Below are positions 16,537-25,012 of a DNA stretch of 34,171 nucleotides, one piece after another (within the stretch, counting starts at the first letter, position 1; each line of letters begins with the position of its first letter). The translations under genes and the position numbers were made by a program. The notes beneath the pieces are model-generated. The model saw only the letters and a list, made by a program, of their open reading frames with translations. It was not told the DNA's origin and made no database searches. The stretch is from Eubacterium sp. CAG:252 (lineage in GTDB: Bacteria > Bacillota > Clostridia > Lachnospirales > Lachnospiraceae), in the NCBI GenBank assembly GCA_000436535.1, contig FR886327.1, positions 1 through 34,171 of the forward strand, in the 5' to 3' direction.

Positions 16537-17529
16537 ATGAATGTTAATATATATTATGGCGGACGTGGTATGGTTGATGACCCGACAATCGTGGTTATAA
16601 ACAGAATACAGGAAGTGTTAGAGGAACTTAATGTAAGTGTTACAAGATATAACCTGTATGAGATGAAGAATACTATTACAACACTTTCACAGTCGGTAGC
16701 AGATGCGGACGGAGTTATATTTGCAACAACAGTAGAGTGGGTCGGTATGGGCGGATATATGCAGACACTGCTTGACTCGTGCTGGTTATATGCAGATAAG
16801 AGCAAGGCGGCATCTACATATATGTTTCCGGTTGTAATGTCAAGGGCATATGGAGAAAGAGAGGTTGTGACAGCACTCTGCAATTCATGGGAGATAATAG
16901 GCGGCGTTGTAGGAAGTTCACTCAGTGCATATGTGGATGATACTACAGACTTTGAGTTTAATCAGGAATATAAGGACATCATAGAAAAGTATGCTGAAAA
17001 TATATACAGAACTATTTCTAAGAAGGTAAAAAGACTTCCTTCAAGCAGTCAGACGATAAAAACAAAAGTGATAAAGGAAGTAATCAGCTTCACACCACAG
17101 GAGAGTGAGCAGTTGTCAAAATATGCTTCTGATGATGAATTTGTCAAGACACAGAAAGAGGATATTGAGTCACTCGCAAGCATATACAAAGAGCTTATGA
17201 ACGACCAGGCTAATGGCGGCGATGAATATTATTTAAGTGTGTTCAGAAACAATTTCAAGCCAGAGCTTAGTTATAACGGAAGATATATGTTTATAATAAG
17301 CGACAAGGATAAGAATATTGTTGTTGATGTTTCAGGCGACAGACTTAATGTGGAATTTGGCGAGGATATGGGCGCAGATGTCATAGGGAAGATGTCAAAG
17401 GAAACTTTTGATAATATAGTTCAGGGCAGAATAACATTCCACAGGGCATTTATGACAGGTGATATGACTGCAAAGGGTAACTTCAGGACACTTCGTATGT
17501 TAGATGAAATATTTGATTTTGGAGCATAG
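16537..17529 (+). CDS. Flavodoxin-like oxidoreductase fused to an SCP2 sterol-carrier-like domain
   Basis: The 330-residue protein begins with a flavodoxin-like fold (MNVNIYYGGRGMVDDP, then ADGVIFATTVEWVGMGGYMQ and a flavin-loop-like VVMSRAYGEREV), as in NADPH-dependent FMN reductases. About residues 230-330 match an SCP2 domain: FRNNFKPELSYNGRYMFIISDKDKN, then DVIGKMSKETFDNIVQGRITFHRAFMTGDMTAKGN. SCP2 domains bind hydrophobic ligands. A combined redox/lipid role is inference. The start is set by GGAGG at 16522-16526, 10 nt upstream. The 278 bases before it hold a TTGACA (16426) without a good -10 and a weak stem (CCTG...CAGG) near 16470; nothing else was seen. Confidence 0.75.
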   Translation: MNVNIYYGGRGMVDDPTIVVINRIQEVLEELNVSVTRYNLYEMKNTITTLSQSVADADGVIFATTVEWVGMGGYMQTLLDSCWLYADKSKAASTYMFPVVMSRAYGEREVVTALCNSWEIIGGVVGSSLSAYVDDTTDFEFNQEYKDIIEKYAENIYRTISKKVKRLPSSSQTIKTKVIKEVISFTPQESEQLSKYASDDEFVKTQKEDIESLASIYKELMNDQANGGDEYYLSVFRNNFKPELSYNGRYMFIISDKDKNIVVDVSGDRLNVEFGEDMGADVIGKMSKETFDNIVQGRITFHRAFMTGDMTAKGNFRTLRMLDEIFDFGA

Positions 17530-17568
17530 TGTATCAATATGAGCATAAAAGTGGGATGATAATCCTGT

Positions 17569-17637
17569 AATATGCGAATATTGGGTACGGTAATATGTTC
17601 CAGTGGCATATATTTAGCACGGAACAATCCGTAGGTG
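17569..17637 (-). repeat. Intergenic repeat, copy A (inverted relative to copy B)
   Basis: Read on the minus strand, this stretch has ACCTACGGATTGTTCCGTGC (from 17613-17637), GCCACTGG (17600-17607) and TACCCAATATTCGCATATT (17569-17587) in that order. The same blocks, in the same order, occur on the plus strand at 19286-19392. Copy A lacks the 38-nt block that copy B carries between two CGTGCTA motifs. Confidence 0.8.
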
Positions 17638-17643
17638 TCATAG

Positions 17644-17675
17644 TTGGGGGCTTTTGCCCCCAATATCATATGATA
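17644..17675. terminator. GC-rich hairpin between convergent genes, possible bidirectional terminator
   Basis: A perfect 8-bp stem, TTGGGGGC at 17644-17651 and GCCCCCAA at 17656-17663, closes a TTTT loop and is followed directly by a 12-bp palindrome TATCATATGATA (17664-17675). No U-run follows on either strand, so termination is less certain than the stability suggests. It lies between the end of the flavodoxin/SCP2 gene and the end of the minus-strand kinase gene, beside repeat copy A. Confidence 0.5.
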
Positions 17676-17745
17676 AAAGTATTCTAAATACTGATATCAT
17701 TATAGCACCGAACTTATTTTACCTGCAAAGTTTAATTCCTTTTGG

Positions 17746-18558
17746 CTAAGCCTTTTTAAATGCAATATAAGCTGTTGTCATATGTGTATCAGTATTATAT
17801 GTCATACTAAGTGCAGCACCAGATAGTATACACATCTGGTTTACTATAGAAAGTCCAAGTCCTGTATGTTTTTCTTTTGTTGTAAAGAAAGGTTCGCATA
17901 ACCTATCCATATTATAATTACGATTGTTGTTGGAGTCAGCGTAAATGCTTTCATCAGATGAAGTGTCAGAAAGACCCGATATAGACATAACTATTCGGTC
18001 ATCCTGTTCGCTGAAGCCGATACATAATTTAACAGGTGTGTATGCAGTAGTATTATCCGGACTTGAAGCCGCAAGTGCAGCTTCATAAGCATTATCAATA
18101 ATCTCCCCGATACCAGATGTTAAAAGATGTGAAGATATAAGAAAATGTGTATCTGACAACGCCACAAAGCCAGATGTATCAGCACTTATTATAACCTTGT
18201 CGGTATATTTTTTATTAATGTACTTATTCACAATATCCAGTATATCAGATACCTTGTATTCATTTATTTCGCTGTCTTTAAAGCTGTAGCGGTACAGCGA
18301 AGTACGGTTCATATATTCCACAAGCTCATCGATAGTAACACCCATATTATTCCAGAACTTATTATCCTTTAAGTCAGGTGTTTTGCGGGCAATAAACTGA
18401 TATGAGGTCTTTAAGTAGGCAGCATAGTTTTTAATTTCATGTGAAACTACAGATAATTCTTCTAAAGACTCACTTCTTAAAGTTGAAAGCGCATTTGCAA
18501 GATTATCATCCTTCTGACAGTTAGATATGATTGTCTGGTATTCATTCTCATTAAACAT
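17746..18558 (-). CDS. Orphan soluble sensor histidine kinase
   Basis: This 270-residue protein has no membrane segment and no recognisable sensor domain. The phosphoacceptor region LSVVSHEIKNYAAYLKTS places His at residue 40, and the HATPase domain shows the N box GEIIDNAYEAA and a clear F/G2 region CEPFFTTKEKHTGLGLSIV. The G1 box (DxGxG) is missing; an Asp/Ser/Asn-rich loop SDTSSDESIYADSNNN replaces it, so ATP binding may be altered. GAGGGG lies 8 nt before the start. No response regulator gene adjoins it, so its partner is unknown. A consensus promoter at 18705-18732 would give it a leader of about 140 nt. Confidence 0.8.
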   Translation of the reverse strand: MFNENEYQTIISNCQKDDNLANALSTLRSESLEELSVVSHEIKNYAAYLKTSYQFIARKTPDLKDNKFWNNMGVTIDELVEYMNRTSLYRYSFKDSEINEYKVSDILDIVNKYINKKYTDKVIISADTSGFVALSDTHFLISSHLLTSGIGEIIDNAYEAALAASSPDNTTAYTPVKLCIGFSEQDDRIVMSISGLSDTSSDESIYADSNNNRNYNMDRLCEPFFTTKEKHTGLGLSIVNQMCILSGAALSMTYNTDTHMTTAYIAFKKA

Positions 18559-18704
18559 ATAATAATCCCCTCATTTCTATATATTCTTATCCGTACATAT
18601 GTAATGTTTGTATAAAGGGCAGTAAAGCCAAAAAATATACATAAATATGCACTCTTTTGAATAATTATCAGCAAAAATGTTGTAATCACTTCTGCTTTAA
18701 GTTA

Positions 18705-18732
18705 TTATACGAGTATATGATGTAAGTGTCAA
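18705..18732 (-). promoter_or_regulatory. Consensus promoter for the orphan histidine kinase
   Basis: On the minus strand, TTGACA (plus 18727-18732) and TATAAT (plus 18705-18710) are both perfect consensus hexamers with a spacer of 16-17 bp. Initiation would be near 18698, about 140 nt before the start codon at 18558. Confidence 0.75.
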
Positions 18733-18772
18733 AAATGAAATTCATTATAGTCTGTAAAGGCAGGCGGGCACA

Positions 18773-18790
18773 TTTATTGTATACAATAAA
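18773..18790. promoter_or_regulatory. 18-bp perfect palindrome upstream of the HIT gene
   Basis: TTTATTGTATACAATAAA is perfectly symmetrical and ends 10 nt before the GGAGG of the HIT gene. It includes TATACAAT, which could serve as a -10 box, so the palindrome is placed like an operator for a dimeric repressor. No good -35 is visible. Confidence 0.5.
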
Positions 18791-18817
18791 AGATGTATAA
18801 GGAGGATGAGAGCGTTT

Positions 18818-19240
18818 ATGAAAAAAGATGATTGTATTTTTTGTAAACTGGCTAATGGAGACATACCAACGAATTCAATATACGAAGATGATGTAGTTAA
18901 GGTTATATTTGATGCGAGTCCGGCAGCACCGGGACATATTCTTATATTGCCTAAAAACCATTTTGATGATGTATATTCAATGGATGATGAAACAGCAGCA
19001 CATGTATTCAAGGTTGCAGTTAAGCTGTCAAAGGCATATAGAAAGGCACTTGACTTTGATGGGCTTAATATAGTCCAGAACAATGGTGAGGCAGCAGGAC
19101 AGACAGTATTCCACTTCCATATGCATATTATTCCAAGATATAAGAATGATACAGTTAATGTAACATGGAAGCAGAATGAGGCAGATGCAGCGGTTATTGA
19201 AGATATCAAGAAAAAAGTTTCGGCATATCTTGAAGATTAA
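18818..19240 (+). CDS. HIT family (Hint-like) nucleotide hydrolase
   Basis: A 140-residue cytosolic protein of the histidine triad family. DDCIFCKLANGDIPTN opens the fold, PAAPGHILILPKNHFDD follows, and the catalytic triad motif HFHMHIIPR (His-x-His-x-His-x-x) lies near residue 101. Hint proteins hydrolyse purine nucleoside phosphoramidates and AMP-lysine-type adducts. The start at 18818 gives the usual MKKDDCIFC N-terminus; GGAGG is 12 nt upstream. ATG 18806 would sit directly against that site. It is divergent from the histidine kinase gene and followed by a 188-bp repeat element. Confidence 0.93.
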   Translation: MKKDDCIFCKLANGDIPTNSIYEDDVVKVIFDASPAAPGHILILPKNHFDDVYSMDDETAAHVFKVAVKLSKAYRKALDFDGLNIVQNNGEAAGQTVFHFHMHIIPRYKNDTVNVTWKQNEADAAVIEDIKKKVSAYLED

Positions 19241-19280
19241 TACCTGTAGCCTGATTTCATGAATTGATAATTAAATGATG

Positions 19281-19468
19281 TAAGATACCTACGGATTGTT
19301 TCGTGCTACGCACTCACACGTTTACGTTCCGCTTCGGTCCGTGCTAAACATGTGCCACTGGCACATAGCACCCTACCCAATATTCGCATATTGTGGCGGG
19401 GCACAAGGTCATTCATCCGCCTATGAGTAAGTTCATGCGGGTTTAGACCTTTTGTCTATGGTATCTTA
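19281..19468 (+). repeat. 188-bp intergenic element with terminal inverted repeats (copy B)
   Basis: The ends are a perfect 9-bp inverted pair, TAAGATACC (19281-19289) and GGTATCTTA (19460-19468). Inside are two strong hairpins: ATGTGCC-ACT-GGCACAT, flanked by GTGCT/AGCAC, near 19341-19370, and CAATAT-TCGC-ATATTG at 19378-19393. Blocks shared with copy A at 17569-17637 are in the opposite orientation. A 38-nt segment between two CGTGCTA motifs (19302 and 19340) is absent from copy A. There is no coding sequence. This looks like a non-autonomous mobile or REP-like repeat. Confidence 0.75.
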
Positions 19469-19506
19469 AATAACAGTATAATAAACGCGAAAGGAAAAAG
19501 TTCATA

Positions 19507-21795
19507 ATGATTAAGTTAAGCAAAGGCGGCGCATATCTCATTAACGGAACAGAAGTTATTGAGGACAGCCAGACAGCAGCACAGGAAGTTGCTGCAAAGA
19601 CAGGAAAGAATGTAACTAAGGAAGAGGCGGCTAAGAATACTATAGCTTATGGGATATTAGAGAACCATAATACTTCCGGTAATATGGACAAGCTTAAGAT
19701 TAAGTTTGATAAGATGACTTCACATGATATTACATTTGTAGGTATCATACAGACAGCAAGAGCTTCAGGACTTGAGAAGTTCCCTATTCCTTATGTACTT
19801 ACTAACTGCCACAACAGCTTATGTGCAGTAGGTGGAACAATAAACGAGGATGACCATATGTTTGGTCTTACATGTGCCAAGAAGTATGGTGGAATATATG
19901 TACCACCTCATCAGGCAGTTATCCATCAGTTTGCAAGAGAAATGCTTGCTGAGGGTGGAAAGATGATACTTGGTTCCGACAGTCATACACGTTATGGTGC
20001 CCTTGGTACTATGGCTATGGGCGAAGGTGGACCAGAGCTTGTAAAGCAGCTTCTTAACAAGACATATGATATCAATATGCCGGGAGTAGTTGCCATCTAT
20101 ATGACAGGTGAGCCTATGAAGGGTGTAGGTCCTCAGGATGTGGCACTTGCCATAATCGGTGAGGTATTTGCTAACGGATATGTAAAGAATAAGGTTATGG
20201 AGTTCGTAGGACCGGGCGTATCAAGCTTAAGCGCTGACTTCAGAATTGGTGTGGATGTTATGACAACAGAAACTACATGTCTTTCATCTATCTGGAGAAC
20301 AGATGACAAGGTTAAGGAATTCTATGATATCCATGGAAGAAGCGAAAGCTATAAGGAGCTTAATCCGGGCAGTGTTGCTTACTATGACGGCGTTGTATAC
20401 GTTGACCTTAGTAAGATCAAGCCTATGATAGCTATGCCATTCCATCCAAGTAACACATATACTATTGATGAACTCAATGCGAATCTTGTTGATATTCTTC
20501 ATGATGTAGAAAAGAAGGCACTTGTCAGCCTTGACGGACAGGTAGACTTTAAGCTTACTAACAAGATTAAAGACGGTAAGTTATATGTAGACCAGGGAAT
20601 TATCGCTGGTTGTGCAGGTGGTGGATTCGAGAATATATGCGCAGCCGCTGATATATTAAGAGGACACTCTATCGGTGCTGATGAATTCACACTCAGCGTA
20701 TACCCTGCAAGTACACCTATATATATGGAACTTGCAAGAAATGGAAGACTGGCAGACCTTATGGAAACAGGTGCTATTGTTAAGACAGCATTCTGCGGAC
20801 CTTGCTTTGGTGCTGGTGACACACCTGCTAACAATGCATTTTCAATCAGACATTCTACAAGAAACTTCCCTAACAGAGAAGGTTCTAAGTTACAGAATGG
20901 TCAGATATCATCAGTTGCACTTATGGATGCAAGGTCTATCGCAGCTACAGCAGCTAACAAGGGATTCCTTACAGCAGCTACAGATTGTGATGTTGAATTC
21001 ACAGGCCCAACATATCACTTTGACAGCAATATATATGCTAACAGAGTATTTGACAGCAAGGGAGTAGCAGATCCTGACCAGGAAATCCAGTTTGGCCCTA
21101 ATATTAAGGACTGGCCAGAGATGGTTGCACTTCCAGAAAACCTTATAATAAAGGTTGTTTCAGAGATACATGACCCTGTAACAACAACAGATGAGCTTAT
21201 CCCATCAGGTGAAACATCATCATTCCGTTCTAATCCTTTAGGACTTGCAGAGTTCGCACTTTCAAGAAAGGATCCAGCTTACGTTGGACGTGCAAAGGAA
21301 GTACAGAAGGCAGAAAAAGCAAGAGAAGCCGGAGAATGTATGGGAGAAGCACTTCCAGAGTTAAGAGATATTATGCATAAGATTAAAGAAACTTATGATG
21401 TAAGCAAAGAAAATGTTGGTGTTGGAAGCACAATATTCGCAGTTAAGCCAGGTGATGGTTCAGCCAGAGAGCAGGCAGCTTCATGTCAGAAGGTACTTGG
21501 CGGATGGGCTAACATAGCTAATGAGTATGCTACTAAGAGATACCGTTCTAATCTTATTAACTGGGGCATGCTTCCATTTATAGTAGATAAGGGAGAACTT
21601 CCTTTTGCTAACGGTGATTATATATTCATACCTCAGATAACAGAGGCAGTTAAGAATAAGGCAACATCTATGAAGGCATATGTTGTTAACAAGGATATGA
21701 AGGAGTTCACACTTAAGATGGATGAACTCACAGATGATGAGCGTCAGATTATTCTTGACGGATGTCTTATTAATTACTATAGAAACAATAAGTAA
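19507..21795 (+). CDS. Aconitase-family hydratase (YbhJ-like)
   Basis: A 762-residue iron-sulfur hydro-lyase of the aconitase superfamily. Active-site landmarks include LTNCHNSLCAVGG, ILGSDSHTRYGALG, and the three likely cluster cysteines: one in AGCAGGGFEN and two in FCGPCFGAGDT (the C-x-x-C pair of aconitases). The C-terminal swivel domain contains RYRSNLINWGMLPF, with the substrate-binding RxNLINWG pattern. Length and motif spelling resemble E. coli YbhJ and clostridial proteins annotated simply as hydratase more than the classic citrate-cycle enzyme; the substrate cannot be fixed from sequence. AAAGGA lies 12 nt upstream. The next gene begins 17 nt after its stop. Confidence 0.88.
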   Translation: MIKLSKGGAYLINGTEVIEDSQTAAQEVAAKTGKNVTKEEAAKNTIAYGILENHNTSGNMDKLKIKFDKMTSHDITFVGIIQTARASGLEKFPIPYVLTNCHNSLCAVGGTINEDDHMFGLTCAKKYGGIYVPPHQAVIHQFAREMLAEGGKMILGSDSHTRYGALGTMAMGEGGPELVKQLLNKTYDINMPGVVAIYMTGEPMKGVGPQDVALAIIGEVFANGYVKNKVMEFVGPGVSSLSADFRIGVDVMTTETTCLSSIWRTDDKVKEFYDIHGRSESYKELNPGSVAYYDGVVYVDLSKIKPMIAMPFHPSNTYTIDELNANLVDILHDVEKKALVSLDGQVDFKLTNKIKDGKLYVDQGIIAGCAGGGFENICAAADILRGHSIGADEFTLSVYPASTPIYMELARNGRLADLMETGAIVKTAFCGPCFGAGDTPANNAFSIRHSTRNFPNREGSKLQNGQISSVALMDARSIAATAANKGFLTAATDCDVEFTGPTYHFDSNIYANRVFDSKGVADPDQEIQFGPNIKDWPEMVALPENLIIKVVSEIHDPVTTTDELIPSGETSSFRSNPLGLAEFALSRKDPAYVGRAKEVQKAEKAREAGECMGEALPELRDIMHKIKETYDVSKENVGVGSTIFAVKPGDGSAREQAASCQKVLGGWANIANEYATKRYRSNLINWGMLPFIVDKGELPFANGDYIFIPQITEAVKNKATSMKAYVVNKDMKEFTLKMDELTDDERQIILDGCLINYYRNNK

Positions 21796-21812
21796 AAGAG
21801 CAGGCGAGGGTA

Positions 21813-22904
21813 ATGGCAGAGCAGAATATACTAAGTGCAGACCAGAGTGTTCTTGAACAGATTCTTTCTGATATTAATGAGCATGAGGAAAATCAGGAAA
21901 GACTTGAACACATAGCTGCAAGCATAAAGGATATAACAAGAGAAACCGATAGCACAACAAAGGCTATGGAAGAGGAGATATCGTCAAGAATAAAGGAAAG
22001 TACAGACTCTATCTGTGCAGGTTATGATAAGGCGATAGCGTGTGATAAGGATAAGATAAAACAGGTACAGGCAGAAAGAGATAAGGCAAAGATGCAGGGA
22101 ATAAAGGAGCGCATCCAGACAGAAACAGCATCTTTACGTGAAGAGAATAAGGAGCTTGCAGGACAGATAGAGAAAGCATTTATTCAGGAAAATGTTCCTA
22201 AGATAACTAATAATTCTTTCTTCCTTGCCATATTCTTATCACGAAAGTTAAAGGATGTGCTTGTTTACATACTGTTTATGCTTATAGTGTGTGCAGGTAT
22301 TCCGGCGGTGCTTTATATTCTGCCAGCAGTGCCGGTATGGGTGCCTGTTGTATACACGGCAGTTGTAGCAGTACTGTTTCTTATAATAAGCAGGAGTGTC
22401 TATATTAACCTTATTATGCCTCACCAGAGCACCATAATAGCGGCAAGGGACACTAAGTACAGAATAAGAAACAACAAGAAGATTATTAAGAAAATAGGTC
22501 ATTCCATCAAGAAAGATGACAATGATGCAATGTATGGTCTTGAAAGCTTTGACCATAAGATTAATGACCTTCATGACAGTATAAGCAGTACAGAGAATGA
22601 GAAGCAGAAAGCGCTTAAAGAGTTCGAGGAAACAGTAAAGCCGGATATCTTAGAAGAGATACAGAACAGGTACGCTGATAAGCTTGAACTTATGAACAGT
22701 GAACTTGCCAAAAAGAAGGATGAGTATACAAAGCTGGATGACCTTATAAAGCAGCAGCGCATATACATATCATCCAACTATGAAGCTTATCTTGGCAGAG
22801 AGTTCATAGATAAAGATAAGCTTGCCGAACTGGATAATATTATGAAGGGCGGCACATGTACAACAATAGCGCAGGCAATAGCAGAATATAAGAACCTGCG
22901 CTAG
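21813..22904 (+). CDS. Coiled-coil membrane protein of unknown function
   Basis: I do not recognise this 363-residue protein. Residues 1-125 are highly charged helix with heptad character (HEENQERLEHIAASIKD; QAERDKAKMQGIKER), then two membrane helices at about 147-170 and 174-194, then a second long coiled coil to about 330. Both soluble parts would be on the same side of the membrane, probably cytosolic. GAGGG sits just before the start, and the gap to the hydratase gene is 17 nt, so they are likely co-transcribed. Its stop codon overlaps the stop codon of yyaC on the other strand (shared CTAG). A scaffold role is a guess. Confidence 0.7.
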   Translation: MAEQNILSADQSVLEQILSDINEHEENQERLEHIAASIKDITRETDSTTKAMEEEISSRIKESTDSICAGYDKAIACDKDKIKQVQAERDKAKMQGIKERIQTETASLREENKELAGQIEKAFIQENVPKITNNSFFLAIFLSRKLKDVLVYILFMLIVCAGIPAVLYILPAVPVWVPVVYTAVVAVLFLIISRSVYINLIMPHQSTIIAARDTKYRIRNNKKIIKKIGHSIKKDDNDAMYGLESFDHKINDLHDSISSTENEKQKALKEFEETVKPDILEEIQNRYADKLELMNSELAKKKDEYTKLDDLIKQQRIYISSNYEAYLGREFIDKDKLAELDNIMKGGTCTTIAQAIAEYKNLR

Positions 22905-23440
22905 AAGGTGTTTTGCTGTAACATTCCGAAAGCATTGGTGATAACATCAGCAATCTGCATAATAACGCACAGACGGGTTGTCTGGAGTGTGGAGTGGTTT
23001 TCATTACTGGATTCATTAACAATTCCAGTGATGTGGATATCTCCCACTTCAGGCAGCTTTTTTTTAACACCAAGTCCCGGGCGCAGAGGGCCTGTACCAA
23101 GAGTTATAAGACCTACATGGTCTTTGCGGCCAAGAGATGCATCAATAGCGATTATGTATGGATTAATAAATGTCTGGTTAATACATTCCATATATCTTGC
23201 AAGATTGGCGGCATGTACAGGATGGGTAAGGTCGCCATATACATAGAAGTCGCACTGCATACTTTTCTTAAGCTTGTATCCTATAATAGGGCCAAGGCTG
23301 TCGCCAGTTGAACGGTCGCTTCCAACACACAGAATAATAGTTTCCTGATTAGAGTCTTTAGAAGTTTTTATTATGTACTTTAGCTTTTCGCTTAACAGCA
23401 AAGCTGCATCGTTACTTGTAGAGTCGTAATAATAGCGCAT
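22901..23440 (-). CDS. yyaC: YyaC-like spore protease family protein (DUF1256)
   Basis: A 179-residue protein resembling the GPR-type spore protease fold family that includes Bacillus YyaC. Characteristic pieces are ILCVGSDRSTGDSLGPIIGYKL, VYGDLTHPVHAANL, NPYIIAIDASLGRKDHVG and GDIHITGIVN. It has no membrane segment. The start at 23440 is chosen because GAGG lies 6 nt upstream; an ATG at 23452 lacks a site. In spore formers YyaC is expressed during sporulation; here its presence fits with spmA-spmB in the same window. It converges on the coiled-coil gene with a 4-bp overlap. Confidence 0.85.
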   Translation of the reverse strand: MRYYYDSTSNDAALLLSEKLKYIIKTSKDSNQETIILCVGSDRSTGDSLGPIIGYKLKKSMQCDFYVYGDLTHPVHAANLARYMECINQTFINPYIIAIDASLGRKDHVGLITLGTGPLRPGLGVKKKLPEVGDIHITGIVNESSNENHSTLQTTRLCVIMQIADVITNAFGMLQQNTF

Positions 23441-23683
23441 AATAATCCTCATTTCTAAGACCTGCCATCATAGTAAAGCGGGCCTGATACATCATATCTA
23501 TTCATAAAAACGCGAAATATTCCATAATAAAAATATATTTTTTCTCCGACATTTTCTGATAAAATTTACAACATTTTAATGCTATGCTGAATAGCAGTAA
23601 TGATGCCGCAGTACCGCCAGCTACAGATAACAGCAAGGCTGGGCTTAAAAGAGGAGAGAGGCTGCGAGAGAATGGAGGAGGAC

Positions 23684-24937
23684 ATGATAGAGATAATATG
23701 TAACAAAGATGAGTCAGATAAACCAGCGAAAAAGTCTAAAGATAGCAGTGTATGTATAAGAAGACCAAAGAATATCAAGCAGATAGGGGATGTCAGCTCT
23801 GATAAGAAGATATACATAGAAGACTACGCATTTACATATATCAACTCTATTGCGTATAACAATCCAGAGGAAGAGCAGGCGGGAGTACTGCTGGGGGAAC
23901 TTACTAAGGAGGGGGCAGAAAAATGTGTGTTTGTAAAGGGTGTCATAAAGGCAGCGTTAAAGGATGCCGCCGAAACAGGTATATATTTCAATGAGGGTGT
24001 GTGGAATAAGATATATTCAGATATAGAGAAATACTTTCCAGACCTTTCAGTGGTTGGGTGGTTTGCTGTAGTTCCACAGGTAACAGATGAAAGAATGGCA
24101 AGACTTAAAAAGCTTCATCTGGACAACTTTGCAGGCAATATGAAGACACTTTATCTTGTTGATACAGTTGAGAAGGAAGAGCATTTTTACCTGTATGAGA
24201 ATGGTGCTCTTAAAAAGCAGAAGGGCTATGTGTGCTTCTATGAGCGCAACTATGAGATGCAGGAGTATATGTTAGAGCGAAGCGAAAAAAAGACGTGCGA
24301 GGATGCAAGAACAGACCGCGTGGTAAAGAATATAAGAAATGTGATAAAAGAGAAGGAGGAGTTAAGGGAGCAGAGAAAAAGCGGCAGCTTTATGTATGGT
24401 GTAAGCGCTTTCCTTGTCGTTGTCATAATAGTTATAGGTATTAATCTTATGAATAACTATGAGAGGATGAAAAAGCTTAACCAGTCGGTCAATAACCTTA
24501 TGAACCAGCTTGAAGATGGTGTTGATAGCGGTAAAAATAATGTGTCAGATGATGGAAGTGGGGATGCAGCTATTACAGTAAACAAGCTGTCAGGAGATGT
24601 ATATCCTACAGAGGACAGCAAAACAGCGGCAACAGATAGTACTAAAACAACAGAGGAGGTTAAGACAACAGATGGTGCGGCTGCCTCAGCAGGTGAAAGT
24701 AAGCCGTCTGATAATGATAAAAGTGCGGCAGCTTCGATGGTAGGAGGGGAAGGCTCGGATGATGATACATCACAGGGAAGCTACAGTACATATATAGTAA
24801 AGTCGGGCGATACACTTATGGGAATATGTAAAAGACACTACGGCACAACAGCCAAATATTCAGAAGTTATGCAGTATAACGGACTTAATGACAGCAACGT
24901 ATTATTTATAGGACAGGAAATAAAACTGCCTGACTGA
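23684..24937 (+). CDS. Membrane protein with degenerate MPN/JAB-like domain and C-terminal LysM
   Basis: A 417-residue protein. About residues 45-175 resemble an MPN/JAB fold: EEEQAGVLLGEL, AALKDAAETGIYF, and VVGWFAVVPQVTDERMARL. The last segment aligns with the GW(F/Y)xxxPxIT pattern of inactive eukaryotic MPN subunits and lacks the HxH...D metal ligands. A membrane helix follows at about 242-262, then a Ser/Thr/Asp-rich linker of about 100 residues, and a LysM domain at the end (STYIVKSGDTLMGICKRHYG ... NVLFIGQEIKLPD), which binds peptidoglycan. The start at 23684 has GGAGG 5 nt upstream. The MPN part would be cytosolic and the LysM outside, giving a link from cytosol to wall. The MPN call is by eye. 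Confidence 0.7.
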   Translation: MIEIICNKDESDKPAKKSKDSSVCIRRPKNIKQIGDVSSDKKIYIEDYAFTYINSIAYNNPEEEQAGVLLGELTKEGAEKCVFVKGVIKAALKDAAETGIYFNEGVWNKIYSDIEKYFPDLSVVGWFAVVPQVTDERMARLKKLHLDNFAGNMKTLYLVDTVEKEEHFYLYENGALKKQKGYVCFYERNYEMQEYMLERSEKKTCEDARTDRVVKNIRNVIKEKEELREQRKSGSFMYGVSAFLVVVIIVIGINLMNNYERMKKLNQSVNNLMNQLEDGVDSGKNNVSDDGSGDAAITVNKLSGDVYPTEDSKTAATDSTKTTEEVKTTDGAAASAGESKPSDNDKSAAASMVGGEGSDDDTSQGSYSTYIVKSGDTLMGICKRHYGTTAKYSEVMQYNGLNDSNVLFIGQEIKLPD

Positions 24938-25012
24938 TGACATACATTATGATTAATCAGATTATGATATGCATCAATGATACCTTTTGTCCCTTTAATC
25001 ATATAAACTTTC

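Noticed and set aside
20499..20834. 111-codon minus-strand open frame opposite the hydratase gene
   Set aside because: Falls exactly opposite conserved aconitase active-site segments; no independent support.
24938..25012. ATACCTTTTGTCC near 24979 as another copy of the 188-bp repeat end
   Set aside because: The match to the repeat's right end is short and not accompanied by any of the internal blocks.
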